DNA from: SMYC01 sp965197495
GTDB lineage: Bacteria > Acidobacteriota > Vicinamibacteria > Marinacidobacterales > SMYC01
Direction of reading: 5' to 3'
Length of the DNA: 64,000 bases
Assembly (NCBI GenBank): GCA_965197495.1
Contig: OZ240210.1
Location: forward strand, 5,022,001 to 5,086,000
The position numbers and the translations under genes were made by a program. Every line of letters starts with the position of its first letter. Within the stretch, counting starts at the first letter, position 1. The notes under the pieces are model-generated. The model saw nothing but the letters and a program-made list of their open reading frames with translations. It ran no database searches and was not told where the DNA came from. Below are positions 26,735 through 36,175 of the stretch, piece by piece.

Positions 26735-29083
26735 TCAGAAGCCGACCTCAAGCGAGACGACGAAGTTGCGCGTCGCCAACGGGTAGTAAAAGGGAATGCC
26801 GTCGAGGCTGTCCATGCCGGTACTGTTCCGAACGAGAAATTGATAACTGTAGCCGCTGGGGAACTGGTCGCGGTTGTCGAGCACGTTGTTGACGAACAGC
26901 GTGACGCGCGCGTCAACACCTTGCCACCAGCGACCCAGGCTCTGCGACGCCCGCACGTCCACGTTGGTGAACGACGGCGTCCGGAATTCGGCGAGTCCGG
27001 TGTTGTCGAGCTGGGATTCAGCCACATAGCGGCCCATGAGCCCGATGCTGGTGTCGCGATGTGACCATTCGACGCCGAGGTTGAACAAGACCTCGGGCGT
27101 GAGTAGCGGCCGCACGTTCTGGTAGGTGATCGGCTCGCTTCCGATCCACATCCCCTGCTCGTCGAAGATATCGTAGAACTGCGTCCATTCTCGGATGCGG
27201 TTGCGGCTTACGTTCAGACTGTGCAACACGGACCAGTTCGGTATCGGCATCCACTTCAGATCGACTTCGATACCGCGCCGGTACGAGCGATCGACGTTTC
27301 GCCGTAGCGGCAGACCGACTTCGGACAACTCGCCGGTCAAGGCGATCTCGTTCCGGAACTCCATCAGATAGACGTTGGCCTGCAAGCCGAGCCGGGGCGT
27401 GTTCCAATTGACACCACCCTCGAAGTTCACCACCGATTCGGGTTTCACCGCTTCGAGATCATGCGCCACGGTGGCGTTGTCCTCGCCCAGCAGAAGATCG
27501 AGGCGCCCCGGCTCGCGCTGTGCTCTCCCGATAGAGGTGTAAAGACTCAACCCCGGAGAGAGCGTTTGTCTCACGCCGATCTTGGGGTCGAGAAAGTTCC
27601 AGTCGATCGAGTCTAACTCGACGTCACCTTCGTACGAGAAGCCGGCCCAGCGCCATTGGACGTCGCCGAAAAGGAGCGTGTCTCCCAGACGGTACTCGAG
27701 CTTGCCGAAGGTGTTCGTCGTCTCCTTGAAGCCGGTGTTCTTGTACAAACGAGTGCCCGTGTCGCTATCGAGAAAATGGTCGCCGCTGAAGTCGTTATAG
27801 TGCACACCCACCGTCGCCGAAAGATTATCCACGCTTGTACTCAGCGTGACCATGCTTCCGAAAAATCCCTGGTCGATGCCGAATCGGAGCAAGTCGTTTT
27901 GTGCCACCGGATCGTCCCATAACTGGAACCAACCGTCGGCGCCGTTGTAATAGAACGACGCGCTCAGCAACGAGTCGCTGCCGAGCTCACGCGTATACTT
28001 GATTTGGGCGAAGTCCTGTCCGAAGTTGTCGCGGTCTTGCTCGGTGAGCGGGTTGAACCGTCGGTTCTCGCTCAGGGTGTCCGGGTCGACCGCGAGATAG
28101 GCAAGCTGCGACTTCTCGTCGCCCGAGAACGCGACCAGCGACAAGGACGATCGCTCTTGCTGCCAACCCGCGTTCACAAAGAACGTGTGGTGCTCGGTGC
28201 CGGAGCGGTCGCGATAGCCATCGGTTTTGGCGTACGAGAACCGTCCGGAGACGTAGAGCCCGTTGTCGAAAACGCCCGACTCGTAGCCGATCGAGGCGCG
28301 TGTGGTGTCGTACGAGCCCAGTACCAACCGAGCATCACCCCGGTTGTCTCGAGGCGGCGCCGCGCTCGCGAAGTTCACCGAACCGCCGTAGGCGGGCGAG
28401 CCGACCGACGAGGTGCCCACGCCACGCTGGATTTGAATGCTGTCGACAGCGCTCAGGAAGTCGTGAAAGTTGTTGAAGAACAGAGCGTGCTCCGCGGGGT
28501 CGTTGAGGGGCGCGCCGTCGAAGGTCATGCTGATGCGCGTCTGCTGGATCCCGCGCATGCTGAAATACGAGTAGTTGGACCCGATGCCCGAGTCCGAGTA
28601 CCAGTTCATCGACGGAGTATGCTCGAGGAGCTCCGGAACATCCTGTCCGTAGCTGAATTTCTCGATCTCCTCACGGTCCATGTTGCGCTTCGTCATCGGG
28701 ACTTCTTCTCCTGCTCGAATCCCGACGACGGTGATCGACTCTTCGACCGAGCTCACCCACTGGAGTCGGAGCTCGAGATCGAGACTTTGATCCAAAACCG
28801 TCACGCGGTGGTGCAACAACCGGTAGGCGGGATGGGATACGCTGAGCTCCCACGCGCCTCGTGGCAGCGAAATCTCGAAGTGTCCCATCTCGTCGGTGGC
28901 CACGCTCTTTCGCCCGTCCATCTCGATGCGGGCTCCTGCCGCCGGCTCGCCCGTGGGGGCGAGGACGACTCCCTGCACCCGAATCGGGGCTTGCGCAAAG
29001 GCGTTGGAGGAAATTGCAACGAGCGTCATCACAAGAGCGACACCGATGAGCGGAAGGCGATCGTGGATGTTCTTGGCTAACAT
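26735..29083 (-). CDS. TonB-dependent receptor, probable thiamine uptake
   Basis: The 782-residue outer-membrane protein has a signal peptide (about 1-30, ending SNAFAQ), a carboxypeptidase-regulatory-like domain (about 34-110, GVVLAPTGEPAAGARIEMDG), a plug (about 125-240, with SYFSMRGIQQTRISMTFDGAP and YGGSVNFASA) and a 22-strand-type barrel to a terminal F (VVSLEVGF). It is the first gene after a TPP riboswitch and is followed at once by PnuC- and NadR-like genes. In Bacteroidetes, TPP-controlled clusters of a TonB receptor, PnuT and a thiamine kinase are known, which supports thiamine as ligand. No sequence damage was seen. Confidence 0.88.
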   Translation of the reverse strand: MLAKNIHDRLPLIGVALVMTLVAISSNAFAQAPIRVQGVVLAPTGEPAAGARIEMDGRKSVATDEMGHFEISLPRGAWELSVSHPAYRLLHHRVTVLDQSLDLELRLQWVSSVEESITVVGIRAGEEVPMTKRNMDREEIEKFSYGQDVPELLEHTPSMNWYSDSGIGSNYSYFSMRGIQQTRISMTFDGAPLNDPAEHALFFNNFHDFLSAVDSIQIQRGVGTSSVGSPAYGGSVNFASAAPPRDNRGDARLVLGSYDTTRASIGYESGVFDNGLYVSGRFSYAKTDGYRDRSGTEHHTFFVNAGWQQERSSLSLVAFSGDEKSQLAYLAVDPDTLSENRRFNPLTEQDRDNFGQDFAQIKYTRELGSDSLLSASFYYNGADGWFQLWDDPVAQNDLLRFGIDQGFFGSMVTLSTSVDNLSATVGVHYNDFSGDHFLDSDTGTRLYKNTGFKETTNTFGKLEYRLGDTLLFGDVQWRWAGFSYEGDVELDSIDWNFLDPKIGVRQTLSPGLSLYTSIGRAQREPGRLDLLLGEDNATVAHDLEAVKPESVVNFEGGVNWNTPRLGLQANVYLMEFRNEIALTGELSEVGLPLRRNVDRSYRRGIEVDLKWMPIPNWSVLHSLNVSRNRIREWTQFYDIFDEQGMWIGSEPITYQNVRPLLTPEVLFNLGVEWSHRDTSIGLMGRYVAESQLDNTGLAEFRTPSFTNVDVRASQSLGRWWQGVDARVTLFVNNVLDNRDQFPSGYSYQFLVRNSTGMDSLDGIPFYYPLATRNFVVSLEVGF

Positions 29084-29154
29084 GTCATTTTCCCAAAAGC
29101 CGGAGATGGCCGAATCGCGCCGAGCTGGCTTGCTCCGTGGTGTCGGAAAACCCA

Positions 29155-29243
29155 GGTGCCGTTTCCTCCGCCGGTACGAACCGGATCAGGTTCCGAGGGT
29201 TTGCTCTCAGGCCGCGCGGCCACCCCTAGGCGTAGTGTCAGCG
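29155..29243 (-). ncRNA. TPP (thiamine pyrophosphate) riboswitch
   Basis: On the minus strand the conserved THI-box parts occur in order: CTAGGGGTGGC, GCCTGAGAGC, CGGAACCTGATCCGGTTC and ACCGGCGGAGGAAAC. The end lies about 70 bp before the TonB receptor start. TPP binding is expected to switch off the downstream operon, by terminator formation or ribosome-site masking; I could not decide which. Confidence 0.92.
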
Positions 29244-29396
29244 CTAGGTTCGCGCTTTCTTCACGGGAAGTCAAGAGGGGTAGTTGAGCTTCCTGTTTCC
29301 GAAATAGCCTATCAACTCAGTGGTGCTGAGGTTTGTGGTAGGCTCGCAAACGATAGAACGTTACCGTCCTCGAGTTTCTCCATCATCTGCCGCGGT

Positions 29397-30760
29397 TGTA
29401 ATCCCCGAAAATTCCGGTGCTTCGGGGTTAGCCTTTATCCTTAGTCGCTTTCCACGTTCTTGTGCCACGCGACCTGTAAACTCCGCACGATCCGGCGACT
29501 GTAAAACACAGCTGCAGCCGATAGAGTTATCAACTCGTCAACTGCGGGTCGCAGCGTCGCTGACCGAGCCGTCACGGGTCTTGCTCGAGCTTCACGCTGC
29601 GCGTCGGTAGTCGCCTTGAACGCCGCCGAGAACTGGAAGTCGAATGACACTTCCGTTACTCTGAGAATGCTGCGCGAATTCTAGATCCGAACATGGATCT
29701 GGGATTCCGCACAACCCTTGATGCGGTCGAGCTCCATGAAAAAATCGGATGTACTCCGAAACCACACGGTGAACGTGGGCTTCACCGAAGAAGACAAAAT
29801 GATTGAGCGCTTCCTCGCGTAGAGTCCGGTTGAAGCGTTCGATATGCGGCGTCTCCTGTGGACAGCCTGGCGTGATGGGAATGCCCCGGATGCCTATGGT
29901 TTCCTTCAGCCAATAATCAAGGTGTGAGCGATAGCCAAGGTGCGACCGGCGGTCTTTACCAAACTGGCCGTAGATCCCGTCGTTGTCGTGAATCAAGATC
30001 CTTGGCTGCACGCCGAAGGCTGTGGCCTCTCGAATTTGCTGCTTCACCCATGCGAGTGTGGGATTGCAGGTTACGTTGAACCCGATGATCTTCCGCGTTG
30101 AAATCTCCATAATGATGAAGATATAGACTACGGAGAATAAGGCAGTGTGCTGCACCAGGAAATCGCAGGACCAGATCTCATCTTTGTGGTTCTTCATGAG
30201 GGTCCTCCAGGTCTGCCCGGTACGAGTGCGGTGCTCGGGTCGAACCATGTATTTCTGCACAGTGCTCGCAGCGTGCCGGATACCGAGCTTCAGTCGAAGT
30301 TCGTCGGCAATCCGATCTGCACCCCAGCCGGGTTCGTCGATGGACATTTGACGGATCAGGTCCTGATGCTGCTTTGGAATTCGCGGTCGACCGGTTTTTT
30401 CGCACTTTTTTCTCCAGAAAATCTTGAAACCGGCGGCATGCCAACGAAGGACCGTTCTCGGTTGCACGAATCTCAGACACGTTCTCCAACTTCGATAACC
30501 CATGGAGAAAAGAACCCAGAAGACCCGGTCTTCAGTCTTGAGTCTCGGTTTAACCTTTAGCTGGCCGTAGACCGAGAGTTGCTGGCGCAGCGCCATGTTC
30601 TCCATGGCGAGGTCGTTGCGCGTCCTCAACAGCGCTCGAAACAGCCATGCGAGGGTCCGAAATAGGAAACGCATCGCCTTATGATGACCGAACGGGGCCT
30701 TCGCGGGCCACTAAGAAAAATCGTTTGGTTTCAAATAGATCAGACTTTTCGGGGATTACA
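29397..30760 (-). mobile_element. Integrase-type insertion sequence (1364 bp) with 15-bp terminal inverted repeats
   Basis: The ends 29397-29411 and 30746-30760 are perfect inverted copies of TGTAATCCCCGAAAA, with the canonical TG...CA termini. One DDE transposase gene is inside. No target duplication was evident. An additional TAATCCCC lies just outside the right end. Confidence 0.75.
29592..30674 (-). CDS. Integrase-core (rve) transposase
   Basis: The 360-residue protein has an N-terminal segment (LAWLFRALLRTRNDLAMENMALRQQL), an HTH-like region (PGWGADRIADELRLKLGI), and an integrase core with the acids D171 (CDFLV), D230 or D232 (HDND) and E279 (HIERFNR). The distance between the second D and E is longer than the usual DD35E because of an inserted RSHLGYRSHLDY duplication-like stretch. 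It seems intact and fills the element. Confidence 0.85.
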   Translation of the reverse strand: MRFLFRTLAWLFRALLRTRNDLAMENMALRQQLSVYGQLKVKPRLKTEDRVFWVLFSMGYRSWRTCLRFVQPRTVLRWHAAGFKIFWRKKCEKTGRPRIPKQHQDLIRQMSIDEPGWGADRIADELRLKLGIRHAASTVQKYMVRPEHRTRTGQTWRTLMKNHKDEIWSCDFLVQHTALFSVVYIFIIMEISTRKIIGFNVTCNPTLAWVKQQIREATAFGVQPRILIHDNDGIYGQFGKDRRSHLGYRSHLDYWLKETIGIRGIPITPGCPQETPHIERFNRTLREEALNHFVFFGEAHVHRVVSEYIRFFHGARPHQGLCGIPDPCSDLEFAQHSQSNGSVIRLPVLGGVQGDYRRAA

Positions 30761-30896
30761 GGGGATTAGAACCCAAGCCGAGCGCTACGTAGGGCCGAGC
30801 GTTGTAGAAATTATCAGTTCCGCATGTGGCCAAAATGTGGTCATTACGCCCCGACGTCATCTGTAAGCAGTTGATACAGCTAGTGTTAGCTATTCG

Positions 30897-30983
30897 TGGT
30901 GCCGAAGGGGGGATTCGAACCCCCACAGGTGTTACCCCATACGCCCCTCAAGCGCACGTGTCTACCAATTCCACCACTTCGGC
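30897..30983 (-). tRNA. tRNA-Leu (anticodon GAG)
   Basis: On the minus strand the sequence folds into a complete class II tRNA: acceptor GCCGAAG/CTTCGGC, D-arm, anticodon stem TGCGC/GCGTA with loop TTGAGGG, a long variable arm and a T-arm with GTTCGAATC. The terminal CCA is encoded. Confidence 0.92.
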
Positions 30984-31087
30984 ACTAGGGAAGGTGTCCG
31001 TAAGGACGCGCCATTATAAGAATGTAGAGTGGGAACTGCAAGATTGACCGACTGAGCGCTTGTCGGTTCTGCCTCCCCTGCGCGACT

Positions 31088-31474
31088 CTATTGGGGGTCC
31101 GGTGATTCGCCTTCGGCGGGCGGGTCTTCTGATTCAGAAGCATCTGCGTCGTCGGATTCGGTGTCGGGCGTTTCGCCAGACGGTTTCCCCGCTGCCGGTT
31201 GGGACGCTGCCGGGGTGTCCGGGATGACCGTCTCCCCGGTGACCGCGGGCCGGAGGTAGCTCAGGCTGAGGGAGGTCACCATGAATAGGGCCGCCGTACC
31301 GGCGGTGATCTTGGAGAGCAGGGTGGCGGTGCCCCGGGCGCCGAAGGCTGTCTGCGAACCGGTTCCACCGAAAGCACTTGCGAGATCCTGCCCTTTGCCC
31401 TGTTGCGTCAGGACAATGAGGATCAAAAACACGCTCACGAACACGTGAAGGATCGTGATGAGAATCACTAACAT
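31088..31474 (-). CDS. secG: Preprotein translocase subunit SecG
   Basis: The 128-residue protein has two membrane helices (residues about 2-23 and 54-72) separated by the SecG signature LTQQGKGQDLASAFGGTGSQTAFGARG. It assists SecYE in protein export. The C-terminal tail (about 80-128) is acidic and proline-rich with many D and E residues. It follows tpiA after only 4 bp, as often in bacteria. Confidence 0.95.
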   Translation of the reverse strand: MLVILITILHVFVSVFLILIVLTQQGKGQDLASAFGGTGSQTAFGARGTATLLSKITAGTAALFMVTSLSLSYLRPAVTGETVIPDTPAASQPAAGKPSGETPDTESDDADASESEDPPAEGESPDPQ

Positions 31475-31478
31475 TTTT

Positions 31479-32240
31479 CTACGTTCTCCGTTCGAAGCCG
31501 CAGATTCGGTTGAAGGAGTCAGGCTTTAGGCTCGCTCCTCCGACCAGGGCTCCGTCGATATCGGTCTCTGCCATGAGGTCGTCTACATTATCCGGTTTTA
31601 CGCTGCCGCCGTAAAGGATGCGGACGGTCTCGGCGGCGTCCGTGTTGAAGAGCTTCGCGAGCTGGCCGCGGATGGATTGGTGGACCTCCTCCGCCTGCGC
31701 GGGGGTCGCGGTGCGGCCCGTGCCAATCGCCCAGATCGGCTCGTAGGCGATGACGATGCGATCGAGCTGGGTTTCGGCCACGTCCTTGAGCGCCTCTTTC
31801 ACTTGGCGGTCGACGACGACGTAGGTCACACCTCGGTCGCGCTCGGCGTCGGTCTCGCCCACGCACAGGATCGGGATGAGGTCGTGGGTCAGCGCGGCGA
31901 GCACCTTCTTGTTCGCGCTTTTGTCGGTCTCTCCGAAGAGCTGGCGGCGCTCGGAGTGCCCGACGATCGCATAGTCGCAGCCGACATCCTTGAGCATGAC
32001 GGGTGACACTTCGCCCGTGAACGCGCCCTTTTCTTCCCAATACAGATTCTGTGCGCCGAGTGCGATGGGTGTGTCGCGAATTTCCTGGCGCACTGTGCTC
32101 AAGGCCGTGAAGGGCGGGGCGAGCACGATGTCCACATCATCCATGTCGCGGCAGCGTTCCACGATTCCTTGGGCGAGCTCGGTGCCTTCGCCGAGCGTTT
32201 TGTGCATCTTCCAGTTGGCGGCGATGATGGGTCTACGCAT
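31479..32240 (-). CDS. tpiA: Triosephosphate isomerase
   Basis: The 253-residue protein has AANWKMHKT at the start (catalytic K), VGHSERRQLFGE (catalytic H) and AYEPIWAIGTGRTATPAQAEE (catalytic E), then ILYGGSVKPDN. It interconverts dihydroxyacetone phosphate and glyceraldehyde 3-phosphate in glycolysis. It overlaps pgk by 8 bp, with secG directly downstream. Confidence 0.97.
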   Translation of the reverse strand: MRRPIIAANWKMHKTLGEGTELAQGIVERCRDMDDVDIVLAPPFTALSTVRQEIRDTPIALGAQNLYWEEKGAFTGEVSPVMLKDVGCDYAIVGHSERRQLFGETDKSANKKVLAALTHDLIPILCVGETDAERDRGVTYVVVDRQVKEALKDVAETQLDRIVIAYEPIWAIGTGRTATPAQAEEVHQSIRGQLAKLFNTDAAETVRILYGGSVKPDNVDDLMAETDIDGALVGGASLKPDSFNRICGFERRT

Positions 32241-33408
32241 CAGTCAATACCTCGACTCCGGGTAGCTTTTTTCCGGCGAGAAACTCGAGTGACGCGCCTC
32301 CGCCCGTCGAGATATGGGTGATGCGGTCGGCGACGCCGGCTTGGTGTACCGCGGCGACGGAATCACCGCCTCCGACCACGCTCGTTCCATCGCTCGCCGC
32401 AATGACCTCGGCGAGCGCCACCGTTCCTTTGGCGAAGGGCTCCATCTCGAAAACACCCATCGGGCCGTTCCACAGAATCATCTTCGCGGCGCGGATTGCG
32501 TCGCCGTAGGCGGCAACGGTCTTGGGTCCGATGTCCAGTCCCATCCAGCCGTCCGGGATCTCGCCGATCGGCATCACTCGGTGCTCGGCTTCGGCGTCGA
32601 ACTTCGAGGCCACGATGTGGTCGAGGGGCAGTACGAGTTTCTCGCCAGCTTCCTCGAGGAGACTTTTGGCGAGCTCGATCTTGTCTTCCTCCACGAGCGA
32701 CTTCCCGGTGGGAAGTCCTTGTGCCCGTAGAAATGTGTAGGCCATCCCTCCACCGACGAGCAAGCGGTCGACTTTTTCGAGCAGCGAGCGCACCACCTCG
32801 ATCTTATCGGAGACTTTCGCGCCTCCGAGCATGGCGGTGAATGGGCGCGGCGGATCGGTGAGCGCCATGTCGAGATAGTGGAGCTCTTTTTCCATCAACG
32901 TCCCGGCAGCGGCCTGCTCGAAATGCCGCACCATGCCCTGCGTGGATGCGTGCGCGCGATGCGCGGTGCCGAAGGCGTCGTTCACGTAGAGCTCGGCGGT
33001 CGTCGAGAGGCGGCGTGCGAAGTTAGCATCGTTATCGGTCTCGCCGGGGCTGAAGCGAAGGTTCTCGAGGAGCAACATCTCGCCATCCGCGAGCTTAGAC
33101 ACCTCTGTGTCGACGGCGTCGCCGACGGTCTCTCCGCAGAACCGGACCAGCTTAGAGAGGTGCTGCGAGAGTCTCTCGGCTACCGGCGCGAGGCTCAGCT
33201 CGGGGCGTCGCCTTCCTTTCGGGCGGCCTAAGTGCGAGCCGAGCACGAGTCTCGCGCCCGCGTCGAGTGCTTGTTTCAGTGTCGGCAGCGTGGCCCGGAT
33301 CCGCGTATCCTCTTGAACAACACCGTCTTTTAGCGGCACGTTGAAGTCGACGCGCACGAAGACGCGACGTCCCGCCATCTCCAGTGCGTCCATTGTGAGC
33401 TTTTTCAT
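32233..33408 (-). CDS. pgk: Phosphoglycerate kinase
   Basis: The 391-residue protein has the N-terminal RVDFNVPLKDG, the HLGRPKG and AHASTQG motifs, the hinge, and the C-terminal GGGDSVAAV nucleotide-binding loop. It transfers phosphate between 1,3-bisphosphoglycerate and ADP. It is the first gene of the pgk-tpiA-secG operon, divergent from the cobalamin operon. Confidence 0.97.
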   Translation of the reverse strand: MKKLTMDALEMAGRRVFVRVDFNVPLKDGVVQEDTRIRATLPTLKQALDAGARLVLGSHLGRPKGRRRPELSLAPVAERLSQHLSKLVRFCGETVGDAVDTEVSKLADGEMLLLENLRFSPGETDNDANFARRLSTTAELYVNDAFGTAHRAHASTQGMVRHFEQAAAGTLMEKELHYLDMALTDPPRPFTAMLGGAKVSDKIEVVRSLLEKVDRLLVGGGMAYTFLRAQGLPTGKSLVEEDKIELAKSLLEEAGEKLVLPLDHIVASKFDAEAEHRVMPIGEIPDGWMGLDIGPKTVAAYGDAIRAAKMILWNGPMGVFEMEPFAKGTVALAEVIAASDGTSVVGGGDSVAAVHQAGVADRITHISTGGGASLEFLAGKKLPGVEVLTDA

Positions 33409-33504
33409 CGTCAGGCAAAGCGCTCATTATAGCTTATCGAGCCCACCAACATATTGGGGTTTGGGTAGCATCTCTACACTACTTGTTGCTATACTCCCCG
33501 CGAC

Positions 33505-33690
33505 AGACAGGCTCAGGTGCCCGAATGGTTCGGGTAAAAGGGAATGGGGTGAGAAACCCCAACGGCCCACGCCACTGTAAGCGGAAAGCCTAAGTCCAGG
33601 CCAAACGATTGGCAGCCACTCTCGGCGCGAAGCTGGGGGGAAGGCGGACGGAAGGCGCGGATCCGTGAGTCAGGAAACCTGCCCGAGTCG
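33505..33690 (+). ncRNA. Cobalamin (AdoCbl) riboswitch
   Basis: The B12-element parts occur in order: GGTGCCCGAATGG, GGGTAAAAGGGAA, GGGTGAGAAACCCC, the B12-box-like GCCACTGTAAGCGG and GAGTCAGGAAACCTGCC. It lies about 150 bp before btuB. Cobalamin binding should repress the downstream uptake and salvage operon. Confidence 0.93.
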
Positions 33691-33836
33691 AGAAGTCGGA
33701 GTGCTCTTCGGTGGGAAGAGCCCGGTTTCGAGGCAGGCTCGAGCGACACTTCTCGTCCACCGAAGGCGAGGAGTTTTTTTCTTGCCTTCGTCGTCGCCTG
33801 CTATCGGGACTCGCAGTGTTGACTGGGAGGTCTCAG

Positions 33837-36158
33837 ATGCGCGTTCTGTTCACTTTTCTCCTTACTTTGCTCGCGAGCGGTGCGCTCGCGGATTCTATCG
33901 ACATCTTTGTGGTCGACCCGCAAGATGCGGGCGTTCCGCACGCGACGGTGCAGCTCTCGCGGCGCGATGCCGGGTGGCGCGCGAACATCCGCGTGGACGG
34001 CGAAGGCCGTTATCGGTTCGGCCTGCTCACGCCCGGTATCTATGTCGTGCAGGCAGAAGCTTCTGGTTTCACACGGAGCGCCCCGCAAGTCGTTCGGCTC
34101 GTCGAAAGCGCGTCGGCATCGCTCGAGCTTCGGCTCGACCTCGCCGTCTTCGAAGAATCTGTCGTCGTCACGAGCGCGGGCACCACGCAAACATCCGGCG
34201 AGGTCACGAAGACGGTCACCGTTCTCGGTGCGAAGGAATTCGAAGCGCGCAACGAGTACTTCATTCCAGAGGCGCTTCGCACCGTACCCGGAGTTAGGGT
34301 GCAGCAGCTCGGCGGTCCGGGAAGCTTCACCTCTATCAAGATCCGCGGGCTTCGAACCGAAGACACCGCGGTGCTTCTCGACGGCGCACGCTTTCGCGAT
34401 CCCGCCGCCCCTCAGGGCGATGCCTCGCCTTATCTCGAAGCGCTCATGGCGACCGGTCTCGAGCGGGTGGAAGTGCTTCGCGGCACAGGCGCAACACTCT
34501 ACGGCACCAATGCCGGCGGCGGCGCTATTAATGTTGTTACGAACCCCGGTGGCGGCGAGCCGCGTGGGAGCGTTCTCGCCGAAGGCGGGGGGCTTGGTCT
34601 TTTTCGCGCGAACGCTCAGACTTCCGGTGGCTATAGCGATCGGCTTCTCTACAGCTTCGGCCTCTCGCATCTGAACGTCGCCGACGGGGTCGACGGTAAC
34701 GACTCCGTACGCAATACGAGCGTTCAGGGTCGGGCCCAGCTGAAGCTCGGGCCTACGTCGAGTCTCGCTTTCCGTTTCTACGGTGCGAACGCGAAGCTCG
34801 ATTTGAACGAGAGCCCGGAAGCGCTCGGAAAGCTACCTCCGAGCGGCATCATCGACGCCGTCGCCGACGGCAATTACGTACCGAGCGCGGATGATCCCGA
34901 CTCACACCGCGACGCGAGCTTTACGTCGACGCTCGTGAGCTTCGAACAGAGACCGCGGGACGATTTCGGTTACACCATCCGCTATCACGGTCTCTTCACC
35001 AGTCGCAACTTCTTCGATGGGCCCGAAGGCGTGAGCGCTTTCGAGCCCGTGAGCTCCACACTCGCCGAGTTCGAAGGGAGCATCCACACGCTCACCGCGC
35101 GGACGGATTTCGCTTGGGGGCGGCAGCACATCCAGGCGGGCTTCGAGCTCGAGCAAGAGGCGTTCTTCAACCGCTCTTCGCCGGACGATCCGAACGCCAA
35201 CTCAAGCGTTGATGTCTCGCAGACGAGTCAAAGTCTCTATGTGCAAGATCAAGTGAGCTTGATGGACGGGGCGCTTTCGATTGCGGGCGCCGTGCGGGCG
35301 CAGTGGTTCTCGCTCAGCGATCCCGTGTTCGCTCCGTCGACGAACGCGCCCTTTGTGGGTACGGAGGTCCCTTCACTGGAGAGCGCTTTCACCGGCGACA
35401 TTTCGGGCGCCTATAGCTTCGATAGCGGCACGAAGCTCCGCGCCCATTTCGGCAATGGCTACCGCGCGCCGTCGCTCTTCGAGCGCTACGGCACGTCGTT
35501 CTCGTCCTTCGGCTATTTCGTCTTCGGGGATCCGCGCCTGGGCCCCGAGCGCAGCCGCACTTTCGATGTGGGCGTCGAGCAGAGCTTTCTGTCCCGGCGC
35601 GCCCGCGTCTCGGCCACTTACTTTCAGACGCGGCTTTCGGAGATCATCATTTTCGACTTCTCCGGCGGTATCGATCCGGGCTCGGATCCTTTTGGCCGCT
35701 TCGGGGGCTATCTATCGACCGATGGCGGTACGACTCGGGGTATCGAGTTCGTCGGCAATGTCGTCGTCTCTGGCGGGCTTCACTTGAACACGTCCTACAC
35801 CTATACCGACGCGGAGCCTCCGACCGGCGTGACAGAAGACCAGACGCGCGCCTTCGTCATCCCGCGCCATCAGCTCGCGCTCGTCGCCACACAGCTCATC
35901 GGGCGCCACGTCACGCTGAGTTTCGACCTCGTTGCTTCGAGCAGCTACCTCGCGCCGATCTTCGACCCCGGCACCTTCGCGAGCCGCGTCTATCGTTTCG
36001 ACAGCTACTTCAAGAGCGACTTCGTGGCGAGCTACCGCTTCGACGCGGGGGTCCGTCTGTTCGGAAAGGTCGAGAATCTCTTCGACCAGCAGATCTTCGA
36101 AGGCGGGTTCCGTACACCTGGGCGCTACGCGCTCTTCGGCGCTGCTTTCGATTTCTAG
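33837..36158 (+). CDS. btuB: TonB-dependent vitamin B12 receptor BtuB
   Basis: The 773-residue protein starts at ATG 33837 after GGGAGG; this start gives a clean signal peptide (LFTFLLTLLASGALAD). A carboxypeptidase-regulatory-like domain (about 20-100) is followed by the plug (ARNEYFIPEALRTVPGVRV, TSIKIRGLRTEDTAVLLDG, TLYGTNAGGGAINVVT) and barrel to the terminal F (FGAAFDF). Position directly after the riboswitch and before btuFDC identifies the ligand as a corrinoid. It appears intact. Confidence 0.92.
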   Translation: MRVLFTFLLTLLASGALADSIDIFVVDPQDAGVPHATVQLSRRDAGWRANIRVDGEGRYRFGLLTPGIYVVQAEASGFTRSAPQVVRLVESASASLELRLDLAVFEESVVVTSAGTTQTSGEVTKTVTVLGAKEFEARNEYFIPEALRTVPGVRVQQLGGPGSFTSIKIRGLRTEDTAVLLDGARFRDPAAPQGDASPYLEALMATGLERVEVLRGTGATLYGTNAGGGAINVVTNPGGGEPRGSVLAEGGGLGLFRANAQTSGGYSDRLLYSFGLSHLNVADGVDGNDSVRNTSVQGRAQLKLGPTSSLAFRFYGANAKLDLNESPEALGKLPPSGIIDAVADGNYVPSADDPDSHRDASFTSTLVSFEQRPRDDFGYTIRYHGLFTSRNFFDGPEGVSAFEPVSSTLAEFEGSIHTLTARTDFAWGRQHIQAGFELEQEAFFNRSSPDDPNANSSVDVSQTSQSLYVQDQVSLMDGALSIAGAVRAQWFSLSDPVFAPSTNAPFVGTEVPSLESAFTGDISGAYSFDSGTKLRAHFGNGYRAPSLFERYGTSFSSFGYFVFGDPRLGPERSRTFDVGVEQSFLSRRARVSATYFQTRLSEIIIFDFSGGIDPGSDPFGRFGGYLSTDGGTTRGIEFVGNVVVSGGLHLNTSYTYTDAEPPTGVTEDQTRAFVIPRHQLALVATQLIGRHVTLSFDLVASSSYLAPIFDPGTFASRVYRFDSYFKSDFVASYRFDAGVRLFGKVENLFDQQIFEGGFRTPGRYALFGAAFDF

Positions 36159-36175
36159 AGGCGATTTCTAGAACT

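Noticed and set aside
28004..29080. A 358-residue plus-strand frame opposite the thiamine-type TonB receptor
   Set aside because: It is antisense to a receptor with complete domain structure and has no recognisable features.
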